A stretch of DNA of 55,332 nt from an uncultured Clostridia bacterium (GCA_944346885.1 CALVMR010000026.1:1-55332); one strand, 5' to 3'; shown: positions 1 to 8,941, numbered from the stretch's first letter. Made by a program: numbers and translations. The notes: a model not told the origin generated them from the sequence alone.

Positions 1-93
1 TTATACAACAATTTTCTATGCTTTTCAATAGTTACACAAAAAAAATTAAAAATTTTTAACGCGGAACGGCATGTTTCGGCAAAAAACGGCATG

Positions 94-123
94 AAAAAAG
101 GGCATTGCGCTTTTGCAATGCCC
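94..123 (-). terminator. Intrinsic terminator after tRNA-Leu
   Basis: Read on the minus strand, a 9-bp perfect stem (GGGCATTGC/GCAATGCCC) with a 6-base loop is followed at once by six T residues. It starts just past the encoded CCA end of the tRNA, so it should end that transcript. The remaining 93 bases at the window edge are AT-rich with no recognisable gene. Confidence 0.9.
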
Positions 124-125
124 GA

Positions 126-210
126 TGGTGTGAAGAATGGGACTTGAACCCACACGGATTTCTCCATACGCCCCTCAAACGTACGCGTCTGCCAGTTCCG
201 CCATCCTCAC
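126..210 (-). tRNA. tRNA-Leu (anticodon GAG)
   Basis: The minus strand folds as a class II tRNA. The acceptor stem GTGAGGA/TCTTCAC forms with one G-T wobble. The anticodon stem-loop TACGT-TTGAGGG-GCGTA gives anticodon GAG, which reads CUC/CUU leucine codons. A long variable arm follows, then the T-loop GGTTCAAGTCC, discriminator A and an encoded CCA. It has its own promoter and terminator and is a stand-alone unit behind the lytic transglycosylase gene. Confidence 0.95.
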
Positions 211-221
211 AAGCGTTACTA

Positions 222-250
222 ATTTTACACTACAACGGGGAAAAAGTCAA
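222..250 (-). promoter_or_regulatory. Sigma-A promoter of tRNA-Leu
   Basis: On the minus strand TTGACT (245-250), a 17-base spacer and TAAAAT (222-227) sit 11 bases before the tRNA 5' end. The spacing fits a sigma-70-type promoter. It lies directly behind the stop codon of the preceding gene at 252, so the tRNA need not rely on read-through. Confidence 0.8.
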
Positions 251-251
251 G

Positions 252-839
252 TTAAAAATAAAAGAAATTGTACCATTGATAAAATTTTTTTACCCGTTTT
301 ACATACGCGGCGGTCTCCGCAAACGGAATGCGCAAACCGCCTCCTTCCGTTTGCAGGGCAGGATCGCGCAGCCAGCGCGCCACCGTACCCTCCCCCGCAT
401 TATACGCCGCCAAGGTGAGGCGCCGCGGCGGAAAACGCTTTTGCAGGTACGAAAGGTACCAAGCCCCCATCCGTATATTGTCTTGCGGCGAAAACAGGTC
501 CAGCTCCTCTCCCATGCAAGCGCACGCAAAGCGCGCCGTGGCGGGCATGATCTGCATCAGCCCAACAGCCCCCGCCGAACTGACGGCATCGGCGCGGAAT
601 CCGCTTTCGGCTCGGATCACGGCGTACAGAAGTTCGCTTTCCACACCAAATTCTTCCGCCGCGCTCTCCACCGCTGCACGGTACCGCTTGGGGATGACGG
701 CGCAGTAAAACAAGACCGGAAACAGCGCGCAGAGCAGCAACAGCGCCGCCAATAAAAAGGCGAATGCGCGCCTACCCTTTTGCCGCCGCAAGCACTGCCT
801 GCGCGGCTCGTTCACGGAAAGAGGAAAACGGGACGTCAT
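252..839 (-). CDS. Membrane-anchored lytic transglycosylase (SLT domain)
   Basis: A 195-residue protein with a basic N-terminus, one membrane segment at about 25-49 and a C-terminal Slt70-type goose-lysozyme fold. Family hallmarks are visible: catalytic Glu78 in AVIRAESGF, GLMQIMP (93-99) and AYNAGEG (145-151). It should cleave the MurNAc-GlcNAc bond of peptidoglycan outside the membrane to give 1,6-anhydroMurNAc ends. The ATG at 839 lies 68 bases inside coaE and has no clear Shine-Dalgarno sequence. A GTG at 815 or a TTG further in is possible, so the exact start is uncertain. Translation is probably coupled to coaE. Confidence 0.88.
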   Translation of the reverse strand: MTSRFPLSVNEPRRQCLRRQKGRRAFAFLLAALLLLCALFPVLFYCAVIPKRYRAAVESAAEEFGVESELLYAVIRAESGFRADAVSSAGAVGLMQIMPATARFACACMGEELDLFSPQDNIRMGAWYLSYLQKRFPPRRLTLAAYNAGEGTVARWLRDPALQTEGGGLRIPFAETAAYVKRVKKFYQWYNFFYF

Positions 840-1362
840 TATATAAAACAGTATGCCCGTTCAGGTCGTTTTTTTCGTATGCGAACTGATTTTTTATGCG
901 GGCGAGCGCCTGTTCGCGGCTCAGCCCGTCCCGCGCCTTTAACGCGGCAATGCGCTCTTCCTGCGGGCGCAGCACCACGATCACGCGGTCAAACTGCTTT
1001 TCATACCCGCCCTCGAACAAAAGAGGAACTTCCGCAAACACAGCGCTTCCGTCTGCGGCACGCATCCGCTGCCATAAAAGGCGCAGGATCGCGGGATGCG
1101 TTGCGGCGTTGAGCGTTTGCAGCTTTTCCGCGTCCGCAAACACGGCGTCGGCAAGCGCCGCACGGTCTACTCCGCTTTCCGATACGCAGGTAGGAAAGGC
1201 GGCGCGCACGGCGGCGCGCACCTGCGGGTCTTCGTAAATGCCGCGGGCGATCGCGTCGGCGGAAAACACGGGAAAACCCAGCTCATTTGCCACCGCGAGC
1301 ACGGTGGATTTTCCGCTGCCGATTCCGCCCGTCACGGCGATGTAACGCTTATTTTGCCTCAT
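772..1362 (-). CDS. coaE: Dephospho-CoA kinase
   Basis: This 196-residue enzyme phosphorylates the 3'-hydroxyl of dephospho-CoA with ATP, the last step of CoA synthesis. The P-loop GGIGSGKST is at residues 12-20, close to the N-terminus as usual, and length is normal for CoaE. The chosen ATG at 1360-1362 lies inside the 3' end of polA (14-base overlap). A longer reading would add an unrelated basic stretch before the first beta strand. The polA-coaE neighbourhood is common in Gram-positive bacteria. Confidence 0.95.
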   Translation of the reverse strand: MRQNKRYIAVTGGIGSGKSTVLAVANELGFPVFSADAIARGIYEDPQVRAAVRAAFPTCVSESGVDRAALADAVFADAEKLQTLNAATHPAILRLLWQRMRAADGSAVFAEVPLLFEGGYEKQFDRVIVVLRPQEERIAALKARDGLSREQALARIKNQFAYEKNDLNGHTVLYNDVPFSSFRERAAQAVLAAAKG

Positions 1363-3898
1363 ACCAATTTTTGCCGCAGTGCACTTCCGCCACCAGCGGA
1401 ACGCGCAAAGCCACGGCGTTCTCCATCTCTTCTTTGATGATGCGCTCGACCTCTTCCCTTTCCTCTTCAAACGCATCGACGACCAGTTCGTCGTGTACCT
1501 GCAAAATAAGTTTGGAGCGAAGCCCCTCTTTGCGCAGGCGGCGGAAAAGATTGATCATGGCGATCTTGATGATATCCGCGCTGCTGCCTTGCAGCGGCAT
1601 GTTCATGGCGGCGCGTTCGCCGAAAGAACGGATGTTGAAGTTGGAGGAACGGATCTCGTTGATCACGCGCTTCCGCCCGGAGAGGGTGCAAACATACCCG
1701 TGCTCGCGCGCAAAGGCAACGTTGGAATCCATATAGTTTTTTACATCCGAATAGGTGTCGAAATATTTGTGGATATAGTCGCCCGCCTGTTTTGTCGGGA
1801 TATTCAAGTTAGACGCCAGCCCGAAATCGCTGATGCCGTAAATGATCCCGAAGTTTACCGCCTTTGCCGCCGTCCGCTGCTGTTTCGTTACCGCATCGAT
1901 CGGCACGCCGAAGACCTGTGAAGCCGTAAGCGCGTGGATATCCTGCCCGCTGCGGTACGCTTCGATGAGCTCTTTGCAACCCGAAAAATGCGCCAAGAGC
2001 CGCAATTCGATCTGCGAATAGTCCGCGTCGATGAGGATGCGGTTTTCGGCGCGGGCAACGAACAGCTTGCGCAGTTCGCGCCCGTCTTCATTGCGGATGG
2101 GAATGTTTTGCAAATTCGGATTGGAACTGGAAAGCCTGCCCGTCGTCGTCTGAACTTGGTTGTAGCGGGTGTGAACGATGCCCGTTTTCGGATCCACATG
2201 CGGGCGGAAGCCGTCGATATAGGTGGAGAGCAGTTTTTGGTAATGGCGGCAGCGGAGCACGTCTTGCACGATCGTATAGCGGTCTTTGAGTTTGTTGAGC
2301 ACCTCTACGCTGGTCGAATACCCCCTTTTGCTCATCTTGGAAGACGGGAGTTTCAATTTTTCAAACAGGATCTTCCCCAGCTGAACGGGCGAATTGATAT
2401 TAAAACTTTCCCCCGCCTGCTCGTAAATATCCGCCGTAGCGCCTGCGATCTCCTCGCAGTAGCGCTCTTCGAAGCGCGCCGAAGCGGCAAGGTCCACTTT
2501 CACGCCGTTTTTTTCCATATCGTACAGCACTTCCGTAAGCGGAAGTTCGATCTCCCGATACAAAGAGAGCATGTTTTCCGCTTCTAGCTTTTCGGAAAAG
2601 AGCGCGTACAGCCGCAGCACCCCGAACGCGGGCGCCTCTTTATCCATGCCGTAATTTTGCAGCGTCAGCAGCAAATTGTCGTCTTTGCCCGTATAGTCGG
2701 TGAGATATTTCATCAAAGAAACGTCTTCCGCGCGGCAGGCAAGGTCGGCGTCGAAACGGTTCAGCACGTGACGGAATTCCTTTGCCCCGTACAAAATTGC
2801 CGTTCCGCCCGAAAAGATCTCGCGCAGCGCCTCGCAGAGCTCGCCTTCGCGCACGCCCTCGTCCAGCAGCGTCCGCGCGATCGTAACGACATATTCTTTC
2901 GTGCCGCAGCAAAAATGAAACCGCTCCGCACTGTAAACGGCGGAAAAACGTTCCGCGGCGTGAAGCGCGCCGATCATCCCGCGCAGCCCGCCCGGCGTTA
3001 CAAACTCTCTTTCGGCGGGCTTTTCCTCCCGCGTAGAAGAAGCAGCCTCCGCAAACAATTCCGGTTTGATCAGCGAAGAAAATTCCCACTGGATAAATTG
3101 CCGCCGCACTTCCTCCGAAAACGGAAGGTGTACGCCGCAGTCCCCTTCGACGCGGACGGGAACGTTCCGATCGATGATGGCGAGCGTACGGGAGAGCAAA
3201 GCCGAATCCCGCCCTTCTTCCAGCTTTTTCGCCAGGCTTTCGCGCAGTTCGCCCAAATGCGCATAGACTTCTTCGACCGTGCCGTACTGCCCGATCAACA
3301 GGCGCGCCGTTTTTTCGCCGATCCCCGCAACGCCGGGGATATTGTCGGAAGCATCCCCCATCAGCGCCTTGATCTCCACGACCTGCGCGGGCATATAGCC
3401 GATCTCGCTCGCAAAATTTTCCGCGTTCAAATGCAGAAGGCTGCTCACCCCCGTTTTGGTCAGGCAGACGTCCGTAACATCGTCCACGAGCTGATACGCG
3501 TCTCTGTCTCCCGTAACAATGATGCTCTTCGTATCCGCAAACGCATGCGAAAGCGTGCCGATCAGATCGTCCGCCTCGTACCCTTCCTTTTCGCACACGG
3601 CGATCTTCATAGAGGCGAGCAGCTCTTTCAGCATGCCGACCTGCACGGCAAGATCCTCCGGCATGGGCTTGCGCGTCGCTTTGTAGCCGTCGTACATTTT
3701 ATGACGAAAGGTCGGCGCTTTCAAATCGAAGGTGACGATCAGCTTATCCGGAGAAAAAGAATCGATCAGTTTGAGCAAAAGTTTAACAAACCCGAATACG
3801 GCATTGGTCGGGGTGCCGTCTTTGGTGGAAAGGTGCCCCGTCGCGTAATAGGCGCGGTTGAGCAGGCTGTTTCCGTCAATGAGCACAAGGGTATCCAT
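1349..3898 (-). CDS. polA: DNA polymerase I
   Basis: An 849-residue family A polymerase for Okazaki-fragment maturation and repair. The first ~290 residues are the 5'-3' exonuclease (flap) domain, starting DTLVLIDGNSLLNRAYYA. The polymerase domain shows motif A DYSQIELR (from ~626), motif B KQQRTAAKAVNFGIIYG (~672-688) and motif C QVHDE (800-804). The central 3'-5' exonuclease-like domain lacks the metal-binding Asp/Glu pairs of E. coli Pol I, so proofreading is predicted to be absent, as in Bacillus Pol I. The ATG at 3898 is preceded by GGAGG nine bases away. A short GC-rich hairpin (CCCGCGC/GCGCGGG) lies just before that site. Confidence 0.97.
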   Translation of the reverse strand: MDTLVLIDGNSLLNRAYYATGHLSTKDGTPTNAVFGFVKLLLKLIDSFSPDKLIVTFDLKAPTFRHKMYDGYKATRKPMPEDLAVQVGMLKELLASMKIAVCEKEGYEADDLIGTLSHAFADTKSIIVTGDRDAYQLVDDVTDVCLTKTGVSSLLHLNAENFASEIGYMPAQVVEIKALMGDASDNIPGVAGIGEKTARLLIGQYGTVEEVYAHLGELRESLAKKLEEGRDSALLSRTLAIIDRNVPVRVEGDCGVHLPFSEEVRRQFIQWEFSSLIKPELFAEAASSTREEKPAEREFVTPGGLRGMIGALHAAERFSAVYSAERFHFCCGTKEYVVTIARTLLDEGVREGELCEALREIFSGGTAILYGAKEFRHVLNRFDADLACRAEDVSLMKYLTDYTGKDDNLLLTLQNYGMDKEAPAFGVLRLYALFSEKLEAENMLSLYREIELPLTEVLYDMEKNGVKVDLAASARFEERYCEEIAGATADIYEQAGESFNINSPVQLGKILFEKLKLPSSKMSKRGYSTSVEVLNKLKDRYTIVQDVLRCRHYQKLLSTYIDGFRPHVDPKTGIVHTRYNQVQTTTGRLSSSNPNLQNIPIRNEDGRELRKLFVARAENRILIDADYSQIELRLLAHFSGCKELIEAYRSGQDIHALTASQVFGVPIDAVTKQQRTAAKAVNFGIIYGISDFGLASNLNIPTKQAGDYIHKYFDTYSDVKNYMDSNVAFAREHGYVCTLSGRKRVINEIRSSNFNIRSFGERAAMNMPLQGSSADIIKIAMINLFRRLRKEGLRSKLILQVHDELVVDAFEEEREEVERIIKEEMENAVALRVPLVAEVHCGKNWYEAK

Positions 3899-4020
3899 AG
3901 TCCGATCCTCCGCCCGCGCACGGCGCGGGTGCTTGTTGCTCCGCACGGCGGCGAAGCGGCGGGATTCCAAAACGGGAGCCCGCGCCCGCCGCGCAAAGCC
4001 CCCGCCTCTTCCGTTTTTCC

Positions 4021-5598
4021 TCAGTTCCCCGTAAGGTCGAGGTATTCGTCAAACCCGACGTTTTTGTCAAACGTCTTCTTGCCGTCGATCGCAATAATGC
4101 GGTTTGCGACCGTATTCATCAATTCTTGGTCGTGCGACGTAAAGAGGATGCAGCCCTTAAAATTCCCCATCCCGTTATTGAGAGCGGTGATGGATTCAAG
4201 GTCGAGATGGTTTGTCGGCTCGTCCATGATAAGGAAATTTCCGCCTTCCAGCATCATTTTGGCGAGCATGCAGCGCACCTTTTCGCCGCCGGAGAGCACT
4301 TTTGCCTTTTTCAGCGCCTCCTCCCCGGAAAAGAGCATGCGCCCCAGCCAGCCGCGCAGATATTCCTCGTAATGGTCCTCCGAATACTGGCTGAGCCACT
4401 CTACAAGATTGAGGTTGCAGCCGTCAAAATATTCGCTGTTGTTTTGCGGAAGCACGGATACTTTGATGGTCTTCCCCCAGCGCACCGTACCCGCGTCCGG
4501 TTCCGCCTTCCCCGTCAAAATATCGAAAAGCATGGTGATCGTCGTGCTCTTTTCGCCGACAAACCCGATCTTTTCGTTCCGCTGCACGATAAAGGAGAGG
4601 TCTTCAAAATACCCCTTTTTCGTCAGCCCTTCCACGCTGAGGATATCGTTGCCGATCTCGCGTTCGAATTTAAAATCGATGAACGGGTATTTGCGCAGAG
4701 AAGGTTTGATATCGTTGATGGTCAGCCGTTCCAGCTCCTTTTTGCGCGAAGTTGCTTGGCGCGATTTGGATGCGTTTGCCGCAAACCGTGCGATAAATTC
4801 CTGCAACTCTTTGGCGCGCTGTTCCGCTTTTTTGTTTTGGTCGCGCTGCTGCCGCGCGATCAGCTGGCTGGTCTGGTACCAAAAATCGTAATTGCCGAGG
4901 AACAGCTGGATCTTTCCGAAATCTACATCGCAAATATACGTGCAAACTTTATTTAAAAAGTGGCGGTTGTGCGAAACGATGATGATCGTATTTTCAAAAT
5001 CGAGCAGGTAATTTTCCAGCCAGCGCACCGTTTTCAAGTCAAGGTTGTTGGTCGGCTCGTCCAACAGCAATACGTCGGGATTTCCGAACAGTGCCTGCGC
5101 AAGCAGCACCTTGACCTTCATCTTCGCATCCAGCTCTCCCATGCGCATGCCGTGGTACTGCGACGGGATATCCAATTCGTTTAAAAGCGTTTCCGCCTCG
5201 CTCTCCGCCTCCCAGCCGTTGAGTTCCGCAAACTCGCTTTCCAATTCGGAAGCGCGAATGCCGTCCTCGTCCGAAAAATCCGCTTTGGCATAGAGGGCGT
5301 CCTTCTCGTCCATGATCTCGACCAAGCGTTTATGGCCGAGCATGACCGCCCGCACGACCGTTTCCCCGTCGTAAGCGTTTTGGTTTTGCATCAAAACGGA
5401 CATGCGCTCGTTTCTGTCGAGAGAGACCTCCCCTTTGTTCGGTTCGATCTCGCCGGAGAGGATCTTCAAAAAGGTGGATTTCCCCGCGCCGTTTGCGCCG
5501 ATGATCCCGTAACAATTCCCTTTGGTGAACTTCAAATTGACGTCTTCAAACAATTTTTTACTGCCGTATTGCAGGCTGACGTTGGTCACTTGCAGCAT
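4021..5598 (-). CDS. ykpA: ABC-F family ATPase, YkpA/YbiT type
   Basis: A 525-residue soluble protein with two fused ABC ATPase domains and no membrane segment, as in ABC-F translation factors that act on the ribosome. Domain 1 has P-loop GANGAGKST (34-42) and DEPTNNLD (~182-189). The inter-domain linker at about 240-310 has the conserved SANASKSRQATSRKK-like stretch of the family. Domain 2 has LSGGEKVRCMLAK and DEPTNHLDLES, but its P-loop reads GEKSTTIT (350-357), with Ile356 where the Lys normally sits. As I recall, Bacillus YkpA also lacks that Lys, so this looks like a family trait. The ATG at 5598 has GGAG eight bases upstream. Confidence 0.93.
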   Translation of the reverse strand: MLQVTNVSLQYGSKKLFEDVNLKFTKGNCYGIIGANGAGKSTFLKILSGEIEPNKGEVSLDRNERMSVLMQNQNAYDGETVVRAVMLGHKRLVEIMDEKDALYAKADFSDEDGIRASELESEFAELNGWEAESEAETLLNELDIPSQYHGMRMGELDAKMKVKVLLAQALFGNPDVLLLDEPTNNLDLKTVRWLENYLLDFENTIIIVSHNRHFLNKVCTYICDVDFGKIQLFLGNYDFWYQTSQLIARQQRDQNKKAEQRAKELQEFIARFAANASKSRQATSRKKELERLTINDIKPSLRKYPFIDFKFEREIGNDILSVEGLTKKGYFEDLSFIVQRNEKIGFVGEKSTTITMLFDILTGKAEPDAGTVRWGKTIKVSVLPQNNSEYFDGCNLNLVEWLSQYSEDHYEEYLRGWLGRMLFSGEEALKKAKVLSGGEKVRCMLAKMMLEGGNFLIMDEPTNHLDLESITALNNGMGNFKGCILFTSHDQELMNTVANRIIAIDGKKTFDKNVGFDEYLDLTGN

Positions 5599-5624
5599 TT
5601 TATAACTCCGCTTTGTTTTGGGAT

Positions 5625-5653
5625 ATTATACCATATCGGCGGCAAAAGCACAA
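5625..5653 (-). promoter_or_regulatory. Promoter of the ABC-F gene
   Basis: Minus strand TTGTGC (5648-5653), 17-base spacer, TATAAT (5625-5630). The predicted leader is about 20 bases and contains the GGAG ribosome-binding site. It is back-to-back with the recombinase promoter at 5755-5783. Confidence 0.7.
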
Positions 5654-5754
5654 ACGATTCGCCGCCAAAAACCGCCGAGAAGAAAAAACCTGCGCCGTGC
5701 CCGTTCCCTGCAAGGCGCAAGCGGCGCGGCTCTCCTGTTTTTGTGCCGATTGCA

Positions 5755-5783
5755 TTGCATTTTCGGCAACTTTGCGGTATAAT
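5755..5783 (+). promoter_or_regulatory. Promoter placing transcription start at the recombinase ATG
   Basis: TTGCAT (5755-5760), exactly 17 bases, then TATAAT (5778-5783). Only six bases (AGACGC) separate the -10 box from the ATG at 5790. Transcription normally begins about seven bases past the -10 box, so the mRNA should start at or within a base of the start codon and lack a leader. No Shine-Dalgarno sequence is present. Confidence 0.75.
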
Positions 5784-5789
5784 AGACGC

Positions 5790-6845
5790 ATGAACGAAAA
5801 AGATTTTTACACGGCGCGCAATCTGAAAAACACCGAACGCATCGAACGCCTTCTGCAAGAGCTGCCGCCCTTTATCGACGAATACTTTTTGGGGATCGAA
5901 AACCAAACGAGCACACTGACCAGGCTGAACTACTGCTACGATCTGCGCATCTTTTTCGATTACCTGCATAAAAAAAAGTTTCCGCAAAGGCAGGTGTGCG
6001 ATTTAACGCTGCGCGATTTGGAGAGCGTGACGTCTACGGATATCGAACGCTTCCTCAGCTATTTGAACCGCTACGAATTCCGCGGCGTTGCGGAAAGCTG
6101 CAACGAGCGCGCCAAGGCGCGCAAGCTCTCCACCGTGCGCGCGCTGTTTAAATATTTTTTCGTCAAAGACAAGATCGCAATCGACAACGCGGCGAAAGTT
6201 TCCATGCCGAAGCTGCACGAAAAGGAGATCGTACGGCTGGAAGCGGAGGAAATTTCCGAACTCATCGAATGCGCGGATACGGGCGCAGGCATGAGCGGGC
6301 ACCAACGCGCTTTCCATGGCAAAACCAAGGTGCGCGACGTTGCCATTCTCAGCCTGTTTTTGGGTACTGGCATCCGTATCAGCGAGCTTGTCGGGCTGAA
6401 TACGGACGATATCGATTTGCAGACGCGCAGTTTTACGGTGACGCGGAAGGGCGGCAACCGCGCCATCCTCTATTTTTCGGAGGAAGTGGCGGCGGCGCTG
6501 CTGCGCTACATGGAGGATAAAGCGGCGGATAAAAATTGCCCGAAAGACGAACCCGCCCTCTTCCTCTCTCTAAAACTGCGGCGCATCAGCATCCGCGCCG
6601 TGGAAAATCTTGTTAAAAAGTACAGCCGCATCGTCACGCCGCTCAAAAAAATTTCTCCGCACAAACTCCGCAGCACCTACGGCACGCAGCTGTATCGGGA
6701 GACGCACGATATTTACATCGTTGCCGACGTGCTTGGGCACAAAGACGTAAACACGACCAAAAAACACTACGCCGCGATCAGCGAAGATATCCGCCGCTCC
6801 GTTGCCGACAAAGTAAAACTGCACAAGCCCGACCCGAACGAATGA
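5790..6845 (+). CDS. Tyrosine recombinase, XerC/XerD type
   Basis: A 351-residue site-specific recombinase. The N-terminal SAM-like core-binding domain covers ~30-140 and the catalytic domain ~150-340. All six active-site residues can be placed: Arg196 (GTGIRISEL), Lys220 (VTRKGG), His291 and Arg294 (HKLR), His317 (LGHKD) and nucleophile Tyr327. Length and the neighbouring housekeeping hflX suggest a chromosome-dimer-resolving Xer enzyme and not a phage integrase. No att sites or mobile genes are nearby. The gene appears to be translated from a leaderless mRNA. Whether it is XerC, XerD or a third paralogue cannot be decided here. Confidence 0.92.
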   Translation: MNEKDFYTARNLKNTERIERLLQELPPFIDEYFLGIENQTSTLTRLNYCYDLRIFFDYLHKKKFPQRQVCDLTLRDLESVTSTDIERFLSYLNRYEFRGVAESCNERAKARKLSTVRALFKYFFVKDKIAIDNAAKVSMPKLHEKEIVRLEAEEISELIECADTGAGMSGHQRAFHGKTKVRDVAILSLFLGTGIRISELVGLNTDDIDLQTRSFTVTRKGGNRAILYFSEEVAAALLRYMEDKAADKNCPKDEPALFLSLKLRRISIRAVENLVKKYSRIVTPLKKISPHKLRSTYGTQLYRETHDIYIVADVLGHKDVNTTKKHYAAISEDIRRSVADKVKLHKPDPNE

Positions 6846-6862
6846 CCACCGTATTCTGCGGC

Positions 6863-6876
6863 GCATAGTTCTATGC
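6863..6876 (+). repeat. Palindrome GCATAGTTCTATGC upstream of hflX
   Basis: A 14-base inverted repeat 13 bases before the hflX ATG. Two relatives lie at 41984-41997 and 54251-54268, each also upstream of a gene and in the same orientation relative to it. It could be an operator, overlap a -10 element, or form a small RNA hairpin. Confidence 0.5.
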
Positions 6877-6889
6877 AAACAAGGTAAAT

Positions 6890-8140
6890 ATGCCAAACGA
6901 AACACAATATGAAACCGAACAGGAAAAGATCCATATCGTTCAGCCCGTATTACAGCAAGGGTACCGAGAGCTTGCGGCGGAAGCGGAAGCGCTGATCGAA
7001 AGCGCGGGCGCGGCATGTGCGGGAACAACGTACGCCGAAGTGCGCGAGATCAATCCCGCAACCTATCTCGGCAAAGGCAAGTTGGAAACGATCGAAGAAC
7101 GGTTGCACGGGCTCCCCGTTACGGTGCTTTTCAACGGAGAACTTACCCCGTCGCAAACGCTGAACATGTCTGCCGCGCTCGGCGGGCGGAAAGTGATCGA
7201 CCGCACCACACTGATCTTGGATATCTTTGCCCGCAACGCAAAGAGCAGCGAAGGAAAATTGCAGGTAGAGCTGGCTCAGCTCAAATATATCTATCCGCGC
7301 TTAAAAGGAAAAGGCGAAGCGCTTTCCCGCTTGGGCGGCGGCATCGGCACCCGCGGGCCGGGCGAAACCAAGCTGGAAACAGACCGGCGCCGCATCCGCG
7401 CGCGCATCGGCGCGCTGGAAGCAAAGCTGCAAGAATTAAAACAGCGGCGCGAGCTCGTTCGCACCCGCCGAGAAAAGCAGGCGATGTGCACCATTTCGCT
7501 CATCGGCTATACGAACACGGGCAAATCGACGCTGCTGAACTTTTTGACCGACGCCGGCGTATACGCCGAAAACCGGCTGTTTGCCACCCTCGATACAACG
7601 ACGCGCAAACTTTCCATCGACGGAAGCGATTACCTTTTGACGGATACCGTCGGATTTTTGCGCGATTTGCCGCACAGCTTGATCTCAGCCTTTCATTCCA
7701 CTTTGGAGAGCGCCTTACAGTGCGATCTGGCGCTCATCGTATGCGACGCGCAGAGCGATCACGAAATGCAGCTGCGCACAACGCTCGCCACCCTCGCCGA
7801 GCTGAAAAGCAACGTCCCCTACCTCATCGTCATGAACAAGAGCGAATCCCTTACTTCCTTTGACGGATACCCGCACGGCAGCATCTTTGTTTCCGCAAAA
7901 TACGGGCGCGGGATCGACGCGCTCAAAAACGAGATCGCCCGCTTTTTCCGCGGAGCGCGGGCAGAACTTACCCTGCACGTTCCCTATGCGGCGCTCGGCG
8001 CGTACGCGCAGCTGAAAAAGTACGCCGACGAACTTTCGTTTTCCTATTTAGACGACGGCGTTCGCATCCGTATCCGTACCCTCCGCCATTATCTGTACAA
8101 ATTTATGCCGTTTGCCGAACACACGCCGCAAAACGGCTGA
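6890..8140 (+). CDS. hflX: GTPase HflX
   Basis: A 416-residue ribosome-associated GTPase that splits or rescues stalled 50S/70S ribosomes. The N-terminal HflX domain includes ATYLGKGKLE and the glycine-rich stretch SRLGGGIGTRGPGETKLE (~146-163). A coiled-coil linker (~165-197) leads to the G domain with G1 GYTNTGKST (206-214), G3 DTVGF (252-256) and G4 NKSE (316-319). AAGG lies five bases before the ATG. It follows the recombinase by 44 bases and may be co-transcribed. Confidence 0.96.
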   Translation: MPNETQYETEQEKIHIVQPVLQQGYRELAAEAEALIESAGAACAGTTYAEVREINPATYLGKGKLETIEERLHGLPVTVLFNGELTPSQTLNMSAALGGRKVIDRTTLILDIFARNAKSSEGKLQVELAQLKYIYPRLKGKGEALSRLGGGIGTRGPGETKLETDRRRIRARIGALEAKLQELKQRRELVRTRREKQAMCTISLIGYTNTGKSTLLNFLTDAGVYAENRLFATLDTTTRKLSIDGSDYLLTDTVGFLRDLPHSLISAFHSTLESALQCDLALIVCDAQSDHEMQLRTTLATLAELKSNVPYLIVMNKSESLTSFDGYPHGSIFVSAKYGRGIDALKNEIARFFRGARAELTLHVPYAALGAYAQLKKYADELSFSYLDDGVRIRIRTLRHYLYKFMPFAEHTPQNG

Positions 8141-8155
8141 ATCTTTGCAAAAGAG

Positions 8156-8193
8156 CGGGCAGGCGAAAAATTTCGCCTGCCCGTTTTAGTTTT
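8156..8193 (+). terminator. Terminator between hflX and scpB
   Basis: Perfect 13-bp stem CGGGCAGGCGAAA/TTTCGCCTGCCCG with a 2-base centre, followed by TTTTAGTTTT on the plus strand. It ends hflX and separates it from the convergent scpB. Confidence 0.9.
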
Positions 8194-8206
8194 ATCGGTT
8201 TTGCAT

Positions 8207-8941
8207 TTATTCGATCTTTACCAGCTCATCCTCGCCGAGGTCTTGTAAAAAGTCCGGAAGCGCCTCCTCGCTTTCCTCCTCGGCGGAAGCGGACTGCGCC
8301 GCGGCGGCTCCCGCCTCTTTTTCCTGACCGCCTGCGTCCGCCTCTTCTTCGGCGGGCGCCTGCGCTTCGTCCACATACACATTCCCCGCATAGAGGTACG
8401 AATCCGGTTCGTCGGCATGCAGTTTTGCGATGCTCTCCATCAGCGTGTCGTAGTCCGGCAGATCGGCGATGCTGTTGAGCTTAAAGCGCTTTAAAAAATT
8501 GTCTGTCGTGGCGTACAATATCGGGCGCCCGACCGCGTCTTTTCTGCCGACGGGTTCGATCATTTTTAAATCGAGCAGCGTGTGGATCGCATAATCGCAG
8601 TTCAGCCCGCGCAGCGCTTCCAGCTCGCCCTTTGTGATGGGCTGTTTGTAGGCGATAATGGCGGAACACTCCAAGATCGTGCGCGTAAATTCGCGCTCTT
8701 TGATGGGGTTTAAAACCGAAGAGACCTGATCTTTGTACGCGGGGTTGCTGGATAACTGCAATTTTTTATTGAATTGAAGCAAGCGGATCCCGCCGTCCTC
8801 GGCATACCGTTCCTGCAAAACGGCGGCGGCTTCGCGCACTTCCTTTTCGCTGACCCCCAATTTTTCCGCAATATCCGCAATCGGAACGGGATTCCCCGAA
8901 ACGAACAGGATGCTCTCCAAAATATTACTCAAATTCTTCAA
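8207..8941 (-). CDS. scpB: Segregation and condensation protein B
   Basis: A 244-residue winged-helix protein that dimerises and binds ScpA in the SMC condensin complex. The ScpB core covers ~1-175 (SNILESILFVSGNPV, AIIAYKQPITKGELE, GRKDAVGRPILYATT). It is followed by a long acidic Ala/Glu-rich tail (~190-244), longer than in B. subtilis. The start is a TTG at 8941, inside the last codons of scpA (17-base overlap). It is supported by AGGAGG about 9 bases upstream within scpA. No upstream ATG is in frame. Confidence 0.95.
   Translation of the reverse strand: MKNLSNILESILFVSGNPVPIADIAEKLGVSEKEVREAAAVLQERYAEDGGIRLLQFNKKLQLSSNPAYKDQVSSVLNPIKEREFTRTILECSAIIAYKQPITKGELEALRGLNCDYAIHTLLDLKMIEPVGRKDAVGRPILYATTDNFLKRFKLNSIADLPDYDTLMESIAKLHADEPDSYLYAGNVYVDEAQAPAEEEADAGGQEKEAGAAAAQSASAEEESEEALPDFLQDLGEDELVKIE

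Noticed and set aside
1349..3898. DNA polymerase I lacking proofreading residues as a novelty
   Set aside because: Loss of the 3'-5' exonuclease site is common in Gram-positive Pol I.
4540..4560. Missing Walker A lysine (Ile356) in the second ATPase of the ABC-F protein
   Set aside because: As I recall, the Bacillus YkpA protein also lacks Lys there (Val in its place), so this appears to be a subfamily trait and not a defect.
5790..6845. Recombinase as evidence of a mobile element
   Set aside because: No att repeats, phage or transposon genes are nearby, and the neighbour is housekeeping hflX; it fits a Xer enzyme.
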